Source: Chloranthus sessilifolius
Lineage: Eukaryota; Streptophyta; Magnoliopsida; Chloranthales; Chloranthaceae
NCBI GenBank assembly: GCA_021018995.1
Contig: CM037588.1
Span: forward strand, 96,384,765 to 96,448,764
Direction of reading: 5' to 3'
Length of the DNA stretch: 64,000 nucleotides
A model generated the notes under the pieces. That model was not told the origin of the DNA. It did not search any database and saw only the letters and a program-made list of their open reading frames with translations. Shown in pieces: positions 1 to 11,039 of this stretch (within the stretch, counting starts at the first letter, position 1; each line of letters starts with the position of its first letter). Made by a program: the position numbers and the translations under genes.

Positions 1-372
1 TTTTGAATCTTTCTTACAGATCTAGACAGCAGCAGCGAAGGACAGTGGACTGCATGTGGAGCTTAGCTACCTCTGTTTGCAAACTCTCTGACTTTTAAAA
101 CTCTGTCTATCTTTCTTAAAATTTTTTTCTAGCAGTATCTAGGATAGTTTAAATGTATTCTTTGAATAGCTGTAAACTAGTTAGATAAATTTGTTAGTGT
201 ACAATTATTCTTTTGCAATGTGCTTGCAAGAAGCTTTCCTTGCTGTTGGTGTGCTTGTAAGCTAGGGAGGAGATCCTCATTACCTCTTAACCCTGAGTTA
301 GAAAGGGGAAGGAGACTTAGGAGAGACAGGCACACCACAGGAGAGCCCCCAAGTGAATCTGTGACAACAATT
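1..372 (+). other. Element A leader (5' UTR remnant)
   Basis: Untranslated leader between the lost 5' LTR and gag. It is nearly identical to 51757-52140 of element B. An in-frame ATG at 220 precedes the ATG at 373; I favour 373 as the gag start because MGEEQP/MDEEQP/MGEQPK begins the conserved block in all four gag copies of this window, while the upstream extension (CCWCACKLGRR type) is more variable. Confidence 0.7.
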
Positions 373-2030
373 ATGGGTGAAGAACAACCCAGAACCCTCA
401 AGGAGTTGAATGCTCCGGACGACTATAACTCCCCTTTTAGCATTCAATTCCCTGATGTTCAGGGGAACTATGAGATAAAAACTTCAATCATCCAGATGCT
501 ACCAGCTTTCCATGGGCTTAGGAAAAAGGACCCTTACAAGCATATTGACCAGTTCTTGGCCTTGTGCACCACTTTTAATATCACTGGTTTGGGACCTGAG
601 GCTACTAGGCTCAGACTCTTTCCCTTCTCTCTGAAGGATAGGGCCAATACCTGGCTGACCACTCTTCCCAACAATAGCATTGCTTCATGGAAAGACCTGC
701 AGACCAAATTCCTAACCAAGTTCTTCCCTGAGACCAAAACTAGCCAGTTGAGGAAAGAGATTCTTGCGTTTGCTCAATCCCCAACTGAGGATTTTAACCA
801 GTCCTGGGATAGGTTTAAAGAGATGCTCAAACAATGACACCGCAAGATCCCTGAGTGGCAGCTTGTACAAAGCTTCTACAATGGGATTGATGAGAAAAAT
901 AGAGATATGGTCGATGCCTCTTGTGGTGGATCCTACATGCACAAGACTGCTGAGGAGGCATGGGAATTGTTTGAGGTGATTAGTGAGAATGCTTTTCAAA
1001 AGCCATCCCTGGCAAGAACTAGTCAGGAATCTGAGTCAAAGGTGGGGCCTGCTGCTGGATCAAGAGGAAAAGTTTATGAGGTGTCTGGGAACAATGACCT
1101 GCAGCTGCAGATGGAAAACCTCTCTATGAAGTTTGACAAATTATTGACTGTGATGCAACCCAGAAGGGCTGCTCATGTGGTGGAGGTATGTCTGATATGC
1201 CAGTCCCCACAACACACAGTAGAGGAATGTCCATCTGCAGGGCAATTTCCTAAATTGATTTTGGAACATGCTGCTACTGCTCAATCTTATGGCCAGCAAT
1301 AATCTGGGGGCTATAATAGGCAGCCATATGGATACCAGCACCAAAATGCTGGTTACCAATGGAGAGACCACCCAAATCTGAGGTGGAGGCAAGGCAACTA
1401 CATGTAGCCCTAGCAGATGTTGGCCTTACCACAAAGGCCATAGCAGCAGTTCAATCAAAGGAATGCCCCTAGGTCTACCTTCCAGCACCATCAGCCGCCC
1501 TATCAGCAGCAAAATCAGTTGGCCTTACCCCACTCCCAGCCAAGAAATGTTTCTTTTGAGGACCAAGTCTTGACTTCATTGCAAAACTTGGGTTCCTTGG
1601 CTCAGACTGTGGACTCTCATGGTCAGAGCCTCCAGAAAATGGAAGAGCATATGAGTCAAATGTCAAAAGCCTTGGCTAGGAGAGATGAAGGCAAAGGTTC
1701 GCCAAACAATTGCTAACCCCAAGTCGGGTTTTAATTGAGGAAGCTTCCTCAAAGTTTGAGGACACCAATGTCACACGCCTAAGGTCCGCTGGTAGACAAC
1801 CAGGTGGGTAACAGACAAGCAGAGGCAATTTCCACAGATGATGCAAATGATCATGATAGAGAAATTGTTGGACCACAAAGCCAAGAAGTGCCTGCCACCT
1901 TGCAGCAGGAGAAAACTAATAAGGCTGTAGTTGAGCCGCAGCAGGGAGAAAAACATAAAAAAAGAAAGAAATAGAAGTTTAGTCATGGGCTAGCAGCTGA
2001 GGAACAATGAACCTCGGTGCCATTTCCTCG
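220..2030 (+). pseudogene. gag: Element A gag remnant
   Basis: Codes for the Athila capsid/nucleocapsid polyprotein, which packages element RNA in cytoplasmic particles. The N-terminal block MGEEQPRTLKELNAPDDYN is followed by the retrotransposon gag domain (GPEATRLRLFPFSLKDRA, then a QSPTEDF segment at about 775-800). A CX2CX4HX4C zinc knuckle (CLICQSPQHTVEEC) lies at 1189-1230. A glutamine-rich linker follows (about 1290-1520), then a conserved SFEDQVLTSLQNLGSLAQT block near 1552 that is also present in B and D. The copy is broken in several places. Pol follows downstream after a further gag-end segment rich in charged residues. Confidence 0.88.
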
Positions 2031-2232
2031 AACTTTGGATGGTCCTATCCCTTTTTGATAAAGGAATGCCGGATGGAGGGAAATGATGGAATATGTCAGC
2101 GGTAAAAATCAATTTACCCCTACTTGAGGCAATTAAACAAGTCCCAGCCTATGCAAAGTTCCTGAAGGACCTCTGCACCCAAAAGAGAAAAGCTAGAGGC
2201 CATGTGTCCAAAAAGGTCTTTGCAACCGTCGA

Positions 2233-5200
2233 TTGAATTCTGTATTTAACATATCAATGCCTGAGAAGTTGCAAGATCCAGGGATACCCACTATTCCCTG
2301 CGTAATTGGAGACCATACAATTGGAAAAGCCCTTTTAGACCTTGGAGCCAGTGTTAACTTGTTGCCATACAGTGTATATTCAAGAATTAGGTTTGGGAGC
2401 CTGAAAGCTACCCCCATTGTGCAAATGATGGCTGATAGATCTGAGAGGAAACCTCTGGGAATGGTTGAGGATGTCTTGGTGGGAGTGGATAAGTTTTTCT
2501 ACCTTGCCGACTATTTAGTTTTGGACATGGGGTGCAGCAATAGCCCAAATCCCATACCTGTTATATTGGGTAGGCCCTTCTTGGCCACTGCCAATGCCTG
2601 CATCCAATGCAGGTCTGGAGTAATAGAGGTAAGTTTTGGACATATGAAAGTTGAGCTGAATGTGTACAACAGTGCAAAGTACCCTCAGATGGACAATGAG
2701 GAGAGCTTTGCAGTGGATGTACTAGAGGAAATTGTGGAAGAGGAATTGCCCACTCTGCTGGAGTGGGGCAACATTGTTAGGAATTTAGTTAAAATTTGGG
2801 ACATGGTGGAGGAAGAGTGCCCAGATGGGAGATCAAAATACATGACCATATCGAAGTCTTCTGTGGGCTCAGTGCAGCATTCCAGTTGGAAACCTACATT
2901 GCTACCTCTTCCTCCAACCTCCAATGCACCAATTTTGCCATCCACCCAACAAGCCCCTGATCTGGAACTCAAGAAGCTTCCAGAAACATTAAAATATGCC
3001 TTCCTTGAGAAAGGTGATAAGCTTCCTGTGATTATCTCTTCCTCCCTTACCAATGAGCAAGGAAGAGGAATTACTAACAGTTTTGCGGAAGCACAAGAAG
3101 GAATTGGTTGGACCATTGCCAATCTGGGAGGAATAGATGCATCAATCTGCATGCATAGGATTCATCTTGAGGAGGGAGCACTACCCTCGAGGGAAATGCA
3201 GAGGAAGTTAAATCCTCACATGCAGGAAGTGGTCCTCAAGGTAATCATTAAATTACTAGATGCAGGGGTGATTTACCCCATCTCTGATTCTCATTGGGTG
3301 GCACCTATCCAGGTGGTGCCCAAGAAATCTGGCATAACAGTGCTTAAGACTGAAACTGGAGAGTTGAGGCCAGCCAGGGCAACCACTGGCTGGAGAGTGT
3401 GCATTGATTATAGGAAGCTCAACTCTAAAACCAGGAAGGACCATTTCCCGCTCCCCTTCATTGATCAAATTCTGGACAAATTGGCTGAAAAAGCTTTTTA
3501 CTGTTTTCTTGATGGGTACTCAGGGTACAACCAAATCCCTGTGCATCCTCAAGACCAAGAGAAAACCACCTTTACCTGTCCTTTTGGCACCTTCGCTTAT
3601 AGAAGGATGCCTTTTGGACTTTGTAATGTGCCAGCCACTTTTCAGAGGTGTATGTATGCCATATTCTCTGATATGATTGACAAGTTTTTGGAGATTTTTA
3701 TGGATGATTTTTCTGTCTATGGGGACAGCTTTGGCCAGTGTCTACAACACCTCAGCCTAGTTTTGCAAAGATGTGAGGAAACCAATTTGGTTTTAAGCTG
3801 GGAAAAGAGCCACTTCATGGTAACACAAGGCATTGTGTTGGGCCATGTAGTCTCTAAAGAAGGGCTTGAGGTAGACAAGGCCAAAGTGGACCTCATTGCC
3901 AATTTGCCCCCTCCAAAAATAGTCAAGCAAATCAGATCTTTCCTGGGGCATGCGGGATTTTATAGGAGGTTCATTAAGGACTTCAGCAAAATTGCTAAGC
4001 CATTGTGCCACCTCGCCAGATGTGCCCTTTGACTTTTCGGCTGACTGTCTTAAGGCTTTTGAAACATTGAAAATCTGCCTCACCTCTGCTCCTGTACTCC
4101 AAACACCAGACTATACCCTACCTTTTGAGATGATGTGTGATGCATCAGACTTGGCAATAGGTGCTGTTTTGGGCCAAAGAAAAGATAAACTGCTTGTGGT
4201 CATTGCTTATATCAGCCAATCACTTATTGAAGCTCAGCTAAACTATACCACAACTGAGAAAGAGCTTCTAGCAGTGGTTTACACTGTTGACAAATTTAGA
4301 GCCTACCTACTAGGATCTAAAACTGTAATCTTCACTGACCATTCGGCATTGAAGTACCTACTGTCCAAGAGAGATGCTAAGCCTAGGCTGATTAGATGGA
4401 TACTCCAGATACAGGAGTTTGACATCGAAATCAAGGACAAAAAGGGTGTGGAGAATGTGGTGGCTGACCACTTGTCCAGAATTATCTTGGAGAAATGCCT
4501 GGATGGCCCTACAAATGATGCCTTCCCTGATGAGCAATTATTTGCCATCCAATCCTTAGTCCCTTGGTTTGCACACAATGTCAATTATCTAGTTATAGGA
4601 AAGATTCCTCCCCACTGGACCAAAATGGATAAAGACCTGTTCTTCTCAAGGGTCAAGTATTTTTTCTGGGAGGAACCTTGCCTATACAAGTACTGTGCTG
4701 ACCAGATCATCTGAAGATGTGTTCCTGAAAGTGATATCCCCAGTATTATGGCCATGTGCCATGAAAATGCCTGTGGAGGCCACTTTAGTGGGAGAAAAAT
4801 AGCTGACAAGGTCCTGCAGTGTGGTTTTTACTGGCCATCCTTATTAAAGGATGCATACACACACTGCAAGGCATGTGAGAGATGTCAGAAATTAGGAGGG
4901 CTGTCCAAAAGAAATTCAATGCCTTTACAACCCATCCTTGTTGTAGAACCGTTTGATGAATGGGGAATTGAATTCATGGGCCCCTTTCCTCCCTCTAATG
5001 GTTTCCATTTCATCTTTGTGGCAGTGGACTATGTTTTCAAATGGGTAGAAGCCATTGCCACAAGAACCAATGATAACCAGGTGGTCCTTAGATTTGTAAA
5101 GCACAACATTTTCTCAAGATTTGGAACCCCTAGAGCTATTATCAGTGATGGGGGTAGCCATTTCTGTGAGAATTTGAGAGCTTGCTCAAGAAATATTCAT

Positions 5201-5837
5201 GACCCATAGGATTGCTACTCCCTACCACCCACAAACAAGTGGGCAACTTGAAATTTCCAATAGGGAGATCACGCACATCCTTGAGAAAACAGTTAGGGGA
5301 CAGAAAGGTTTGAATCGATGCCTTTGTGCCTATAGGACTGCCTATAAAACTCCCATTGGAATGTCCCCATTCAGACTGGTCTATGGCAAGGCCTGCCATC
5401 TCCCAGTAGAGTTAGAACACAGGGCCTATTGGGACATTAAGAATTTGAACATGGACCTAACTTCTCCTGGTCATCACAGGTCATTACAGCAGTCGAAATT
5501 GGAGGAGCTGAGGATGGATGCTTACACCAATGCCAGGATCTACAAGGAACGGGCTAAAGCTTTCTTTGACAAGGGCTTGTTGAGAAAAAGCCTCGAACTG
5601 GGTGGTAAGGTTTGGTTATTCAACTCCAAACTAAAATTCTTTTCTGGCAAATTAAAATCCAGATGGGAAGGTCCCTATGTTGTCTTGAATGTTTCCCCAT
5701 CTGGTGCTGTGGAAGTCAAGGATCCCAAATCTGGGAGGACCTTCAAAGTGAATGGTCAGCGACTTAAGCCTTGCATTGAACAACCTGCTGATCTTATGAC
5801 CACTATTCATTTTCATGGGACCCCTACATCTACCTGA
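2233..5837 (+). pseudogene. pol: Element A pol remnant (protease, RT, RNase H, integrase)
   Basis: Replication polyprotein. The aspartic protease shows DLGASVNLLP at 2338-2367 and ILGRPFLATANA near 2565-2600. RT begins near 3200 (YRKLNSKTRKDHFPLPFID, then FLDGYSGYNQI) and has its FMDD catalytic box at 3697-3708. RNase H covers about 4080-4480 (CDASDLAIGAVLGQ, HSALKYLL, VADHLSR). Integrase has an HHCC zinc-binding region (about 4757-4890), a catalytic core ([21 protein letters not shown]) and a C-terminal region ending near 5780 ([10 protein letters not shown]). The domain order RT, RNase H, integrase is that of Ty3/gypsy. The fossil holds a few breaks and is closely related to C's pol. Confidence 0.92.
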
Positions 5838-6439
5838 CCCACAGTTGTGTCCATGTTGTACTATACTACTTTTGTTTCAACCTTAAGTTCTAGGAAATTT
5901 TAGGGGTTATGTGGAGTTTGATATTGTTAGCTTGATAGAGTTTGTGTGGGATTGGTATGATTTATTCTTCTTCTTCTGGGAATTGTTGATTTTCGAAATT
6001 GAATGCATATTATGTGAATATTTTTGATGAGTAGGCTGCACTAACTTTAGTGCCCCTGTTTGGCACTAGGCCCTCGCGCATTTCAAATTGTGATTTGGGA
6101 AGACTCGCGCAATTCGCATAGACCATTTCTTTCGCTGTCGCGAGCTTCAATGCTGCAGCATCTCTCGCGCACTTCCAACTCTAACTCCCATAATCGTGTG
6201 ATTCTGATATCTCGTGATCCCCTTACCCAGCTGCGCGAGTCTAATGCATTTTTCATTTCCCACGCTGACTGCTGGGACTTGACGTTTCCCAACTCACTCG
6301 AAATTAATTGCGGTGACTTGGATGCTATTCAACCGTTTCGTCTTCCACCATCCTCGCCTTTAAATACGCAGGCAGGCCCTGTTCATCTTCATCGCATCTG
6401 ATCTCCTCTCACCCTAGCGGTCCTTCCCTAATCCTAATC
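5838..6439 (+). other. Element A post-pol spacer with TCGCG motif cluster
   Basis: Non-coding spacer between integrase and the next ORF. Between about 6073 and 6240 it holds five TCGCG/GCGCGAG motifs (for example ctcgcgcat, gactcgcgcaattc, gctgtcgcgagctt). The same motif is arrayed in the element's LTR at 8720-9330. B and C have the same kind of cluster in the same place (53920-54070 and 60685-61210). The 3' part (from about 6400, with an accctag box) looks like a short leader for the ORF at 6440. Confidence 0.75.
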
Positions 6440-6682
6440 ATGGCAGATGACAAGCCAAATGCGCTGCCTAACAAGTTTTACCCGATGTGGTTAGACCCAC
6501 CACCACCTAAAGAGCCGGATCCCCTCCAACCCCTCTGGGATGAATACGAGGAGGTTCTGCAAATCCTTGCCAAGGAGGAGGAGGAAAAGCTTCAGCCGCA
6601 GAAGAAGAAGCAAAAGACAAAGCCATCCCCTGCCCCCTCCACTCCACCCCCTCCCCCACCTTCTCAACCCCCTCACCCCTGA
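6440..6682 (+). CDS. Short acidic, lysine- and proline-rich ORF in the accessory-ORF position of element A
   Basis: An 80-residue reading frame with its own ATG and stop. The N-terminal half contains MWLDPPPPKEPDP and an acidic stretch (LAKEEEEKLQ). It then has a lysine cluster (KKKQKTK) and a proline-rich tail. I do not recognise a domain. In B and C this position holds a much longer ORF with a globular core resembling the putative plant transposon protein domain; here that core is absent. The composition (charged head, basic patch, P-rich tail) resembles the tail of B's accessory ORF, so it may be a shortened or replaced version. No function is assigned. Confidence 0.4.
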   Translation: MADDKPNALPNKFYPMWLDPPPPKEPDPLQPLWDEYEEVLQILAKEEEEKLQPQKKKQKTKPSPAPSTPPPPPPSQPPHP

Positions 6683-8504
6683 TCCCTCTCTCCTTTCCTC
6701 CTCCGCTTTTGAAATTTTCTTTTAATCTTAATGAATTTTTTTTTTTTGATATGCTGTACAGTTTTCTATTCTTGGTTACTTTATTTTTTTTATGCTGTAA
6801 TAACTCTGTTGCACAGCCTCCTTTGAACCAGTGAGGACACTGCTTCTCATAGGTTTGGAGGTGTGCTAGGTAGATCCTGCCAATGAATAGCTAACATAGT
6901 GCAGCAGACTCATCTGAGCAATATGGAAATGGACCTTTGTTCACTTAAGTATCATGAAAATAAGAAGTTTAAAATTTTTGCAAACTTTTGACATTATAAA
7001 CTTCTAATACTCCACATTTCCATCATAATATCACCAAGGAAACTCACTTGTATCAGCACTCAGTGAATCAATAGAGAGAGAAAAAGGTGAGGACATACTT
7101 AAAAGTTCAAAGGAAGACCATAACCAGTGAGAATTGGGCCTATATAAAAACAAATTTTCCATCTACTGAGGAGTAACCAAGGCAATCCCTCCTAGTTCTA
7201 AAGACTGACTGAGTCACTGTGCTCACTAGAAGTCAGGTAAATCCAAGTTGAAACAAATGACAGTACTCATGAGACTGAGGAAATGATCAAGGCCTTCTCT
7301 TGTACAGTTTGAGCCTAATAAGACCAACCCTTAAGTAACTGCCCTTGTCCATACCCCCTTTGAGCTTTAAATCCTAAATTTCTTCAAAATACACCTGAGT
7401 ACTTGAACCTGAACCTATGAACTGCTTGACCTCACAATGGTAAAGGAAAAAGTTGAAGATGGGCTAGCTATGGTCAACAGTAGGTGAATGGAAAAGAAAT
7501 ACCTCAAATCTGGCAGTATGATAATTGGGAGCATGGTGGCATTTCTGAAAAGTAAAAAAAAAAAAAAAAAAAATAAATAAAAATCAGAAAATTCCACAAG
7601 AAGGAAACAAAAATAACAATGAAGAGAAGCAAGGGAGGAGTCAAGAGGAACTTTCATTGGAAAATCAAAATCAAGAAGAGAAACTGATCACTTCAACTTT
7701 GAAAATCTCAAAGAAGATGAAAGGAGCTAAACTCAAGAAGGTGAAGTCATGAATCACCTCTGTCACCTACTGATTTCTCAATTTTGAACCCCTTCTCAAC
7801 CCTCGATTCTTTCAACCCCACTCCATAAGCCACATTACAGCCCAGTCAAAAGCCCTTGTGATCCAAAAGTTGAGTGAGTTGTCATGTGAAGATAAAGAGT
7901 TATCCAATCTATGGTGAGGAACTGCCAATGATGTCAGCACTTAAGAACTCTGCCTATGCTCATGCTTACAGACCCATTTGGGGGATGTAACTGCTCTTGA
8001 TCCTATGAGAGAATGAACCCCTCAACAAAACCCTTATGAGAGTATGCCCTGCAAAGTTTTTGGGTCTGAACTTGAATGCATTATGTATGACCTTAACCTA
8101 ATTTTTGACCTAAGGATAAGCTCAGTGCTGGCACACACTTGTGCAATTTTCTGTGATTGTAAACTAAGTGGAAATGCTGTGCAATCATGAAGAGTTTATG
8201 TTGTTTAAAGTTACTGTGCAACCAATGATTTAAATTTCTTTTATGCTTAATGATGCAAGAGTAAACTAAGTCTGCCCCCAGATTGCTCATTGGATGATAT
8301 TACACTTTTGTTAACTGTTTCATTGAAGAAGTTTGTGGGTGTCTTCACTGAAAACCCTCAGGAGACTTCACTCCTCCACTAGGGATCTCCTAGGGGTTTA
8401 AAAGGCTTGGTACATATGCTAAATGTATCTGTGCTCCCTACGAAAGTGACATTTAATTTTTATAGTAGATTTAATGAAGCTTTGCTAGGGGACTAGCCAA
8501 GATT
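6683..8504 (+). other. Element A 3' untranslated region
   Basis: About 1.8 kb without coding capacity, nearly collinear with 56170-58053 of element B, and related in parts to E (29085-30721) and to D on the minus strand (34837-36500). It contains poly(A)/poly(T) tracts (near 7550-7575) and a conserved block at about 8326-8455 that includes a hairpin. Reading frames here on either strand are short and not conserved. Confidence 0.8.
8355..8384 (+). other. Conserved 3' UTR stem-loop (element A)
   Basis: Arms ccct/aggg and aggag/ctcct enclose the loop acttca, with a one-sided bulge. The same structure lies at 57904-57933 (B), 30567-30596 (E) and 34961-34990 (D, minus strand). In E the inner arm reads cttct, which still pairs through a G-U. 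It sits about 120-150 nt before the polypurine tract. Confidence 0.55.
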
Positions 8505-8517
8505 AGGTTTGGGGGTG
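8505..8517 (+). other. Polypurine tract of element A
   Basis: The sequence aggtttgggggtg lies immediately before the LTR start TGTTAAG. The same tract precedes the right LTRs of B (58054-58066) and E (30722-30734), and D's LTR on the minus strand. This is the expected plus-strand primer for reverse transcription. Confidence 0.8.
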
Positions 8518-11036
8518 TGTTAAGACCTGAAAAGTACCACTTTTCACCCCTTAACTTAACTTTTGATTAGACCCATAGCCACCTAATAAGTCCTTGTTAA
8601 GTGTTTTATGTAGGTAGTATCCAGCAGTGAAATAAGGCCAGGAATCCTACTAAAAAGTCTGTTTTGGCACCAGAAGCCCCTCAGAAGGATGAAGTCTGAA
8701 TCTAGACCTAAAAATGAGCCTCGCGCAGTCCAGCTGACCTTCCCAAGACTCTACAACAACTTCTCACACAGATGATTGACTGAAGAGCCTCAGAAACATA
8801 AACTCGCACAGCTCTCGCAAAGCTCAAGAATAGAACACCTCGCGCAGTCTCGCACAGTTCAAAGCAGACTTCTCTCAAACTCGCGCAGTTCACTCAGAAC
8901 GGCTGAGAAGAGAGAGCTTCAGAAGACTCCTCGCGCAGTCGCCGCGGGATGCAACTATCAGAAGAGAACACCTCGCACAATTCTTGTGCCATTCAAGAAG
9001 AAAGCGTCCTTGAGAAGGCAAAGCCACCCTCATGAAGATCAATTAAGACATGGAACCTCGCGCAGTTTAGAACTCATCAAAGCCTCGCGAGGTAACTCGC
9101 GAAGCCCAGTGAAGATAAGTGCTCGCGAAGTTCCCGCGCTATTCAAATCTATCCTCGCGAAGATCAACCTCGCGACTGCTTAAGCTCCAACCCTGCGACA
9201 TTTGAGGCTCTAATGTCCACTGAACCTTGCGACTGCCTGAAGAGCAAACCAAGCCAACATCGTGAAGGTGGAAGCTTCAATTTCAAATCATCCTAGCGAA
9301 GAACAAAAGCTACCATGCGACAAGTCTGGGAAATAATGGCTACCTAGCGAAGCTCTGAACCTCAAACTTCCATCATTTCAGCTGAGGACTTTCTAGGAAT
9401 TTCTAGTGATTAAGGCACACACTCCCACACTCAAATCTCTGTGCACGTGCCCCAAGGCATTGAAGGATCACTATTTTGCCATGTGGCATCGTTAAAATTA
9501 GGGTTTCCTAACCCTAATGCGCCACCACACCACTGCTATAAATACCCACACTTAGCTTAGGTTCAAGGGAGCTTAGACTTTCTTTTCTTTCTACATCCTG
9601 GAATAGCTAGGAACCCATCTCATTTCTGGGAGACCTGATATGAGATCGTTTAGTTTTTCTTTCTGTAGTTGTAAGTAGCTTTCTTTTTCTTTTTCCTTCT
9701 CTCCATAGTCCAGCACTTGCTGGCTATGTCTTTGTATGTATTTTGAACTAGATTAATGGAAGTTCTGTAATAGATCTGTACTTTATGGGATTTGTGTTGT
9801 GTGAGATGCTCTGTGCAAGGCTGCTGCCTTGTGATCCACCATTGCTTTGGCTGCGTTTCAAAGTAATGGAGGACTGATTCTAAGGGTCACTCGATCCAAG
9901 TGACCTATGTGTCTAGGCTATCATGGTCCTATACAGCCTTAGCCCCACCACAGGACCCACTAGATCTGAAATCCCCATGGGAGCTTCAGCTGGTAGCCTT
10001 ATGGCCATGGTGGTTGCAGCGATATTCTTGTTTTGTCTTGGGCTCCGTGAGGAGGATAACCTTTGGGATAGTCTGTGACCATTTGAGTGGACAGATTATA
10101 GCCTTAGGGTGATTCTAATCCACCGATCCAAGATGGATCCTTCTTCTTTACACCTGAGCTTGTAGAAGCCTGGTGGGAGATTGTACAGAGGTAGACTCCC
10201 TTATATTTATATAGATCCGCCATAAGATGTTGAATCTGATCTGGTTATAGAGATTGTAGGCTGGTGACTAGACCATTGTAGCCTCACTCAAGCAATGGAC
10301 AACTAGATCGAAGGTTGTACTCAATCTCTTGCTGGTTCTATGTTTCTGGGCTATCATGGTCCTATACAGCCTTAGCCCCACATATAGAGCTTTAGAGGTT
10401 GAGGTTCCCTATGGATTCTTGAGCTGGTAGCCTAGATGAAATAGTGCCTGCAATGATTTACTGGTTATGTTTTGACCCATCCCTGGATGGTGGTTCCCCT
10501 ATGGGATAATCTGTGACCATTTGAGTGGACAGGTTATAGCCTTAAGGGTGGAATCTTGGCAGAGTGATGGGTTGGATCCTTTCTCCTCAGTGGTGATAAT
10601 GTAGCCACTGGACAGGACTTCTATAACATCAGATCTGAGTCTGAGTTACAAAACTCCTCTGATCTGGGCTCAATAATATACTTCTCACCCTTTTATATTT
10701 ATTTTCCATACTCCAACCATCCTCTCAACCCTTTCTGTAGTTTAGACATTAGAATACTTAGAAGAAGTGACCTTAAACTCCCCTCCTTTTAGGACTGCCA
10801 GATCTGTTGTCAGATCTGGAGGGACTACTTGAGATGGCTCCTTTGGAGCTGTAGATCACCTTTCCCTGTGGGACAAACTTTTACTTATCAAAACTTGCTA
10901 CAATGGACCCTGTATCTTGCAGGTCTAGGATTTCTTAGTTTTGCCAATTCCATCCCTTGTTTTACTCTTTCTTTGATTTTTAAATAACTTTCACCACCAA
11001 CCAATAATGTAAGCACACACTAAGAATCCGCCAACA
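8518..11036 (+). repeat. 3' LTR of element A (about 2.5 kb)
   Basis: Begins TGTTAAGACC and ends GCCAACA; collinear over its whole length with B's LTRs (49150-51654, 58067-60601) and more distantly with C's (37807-40251). It holds the TCGCG array (8720-9330), an inverted telo-box and a TATA box. A sequence of about 40 bp (ctgtgaccatttgagtggacag and flank) occurs twice, at 10072 and 10510, marking an internal duplication of about 438 bp. ORFs inside, such as one at 8776-9183, are by-products of the motif array. Confidence 0.9.
9497..9545 (+). promoter_or_regulatory. Inverted telo-box hairpin and TATA box in A's LTR
   Basis: The arms attagggtt (9497-9505) and aaccctaat (9510-9518) form a perfect 9-bp inverted repeat with a 4-nt loop, 18 bp before TATAAATA (9537-9544). 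Telo-boxes (AAACCCTAA type) are known plant promoter elements. The same pair occurs in B (50141-50188; 59058-59105) and C (38724-38772), so this is the likely core promoter, with transcription starting about 30 bp further. Confidence 0.7.
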
Positions 11037-11039
11037 AGT

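Larger units (their letters stand above)
1..11036 (+). mobile_element. Element A: Athila-lineage Ty3/gypsy retrotransposon, left-truncated by the window
   Basis: The order leader, gag, protease, RT, RNase H, integrase, spacer, short ORF, 3' UTR, polypurine tract and 3' LTR is that of an Athila element. The RT contains FMDDFSVYG, characteristic of the Athila/Tat branch. Base 1 matches the leader of element B about 105 nt after its LTR, so only the 5' LTR and the start of the leader are missing. The copy is a fossil with several breaks in gag and pol. Its LTR is of the same subfamily as B's. Family assignment is strong; age cannot be taken from LTR divergence because only one LTR is in view. 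Confidence 0.92.

Noticed and set aside
8776-9183. 135-codon plus-strand frame in A's LTR
   Set aside because: It lies wholly within the TCGCG motif array, is not kept open in the B LTRs, and has the composition of the repeated motif.
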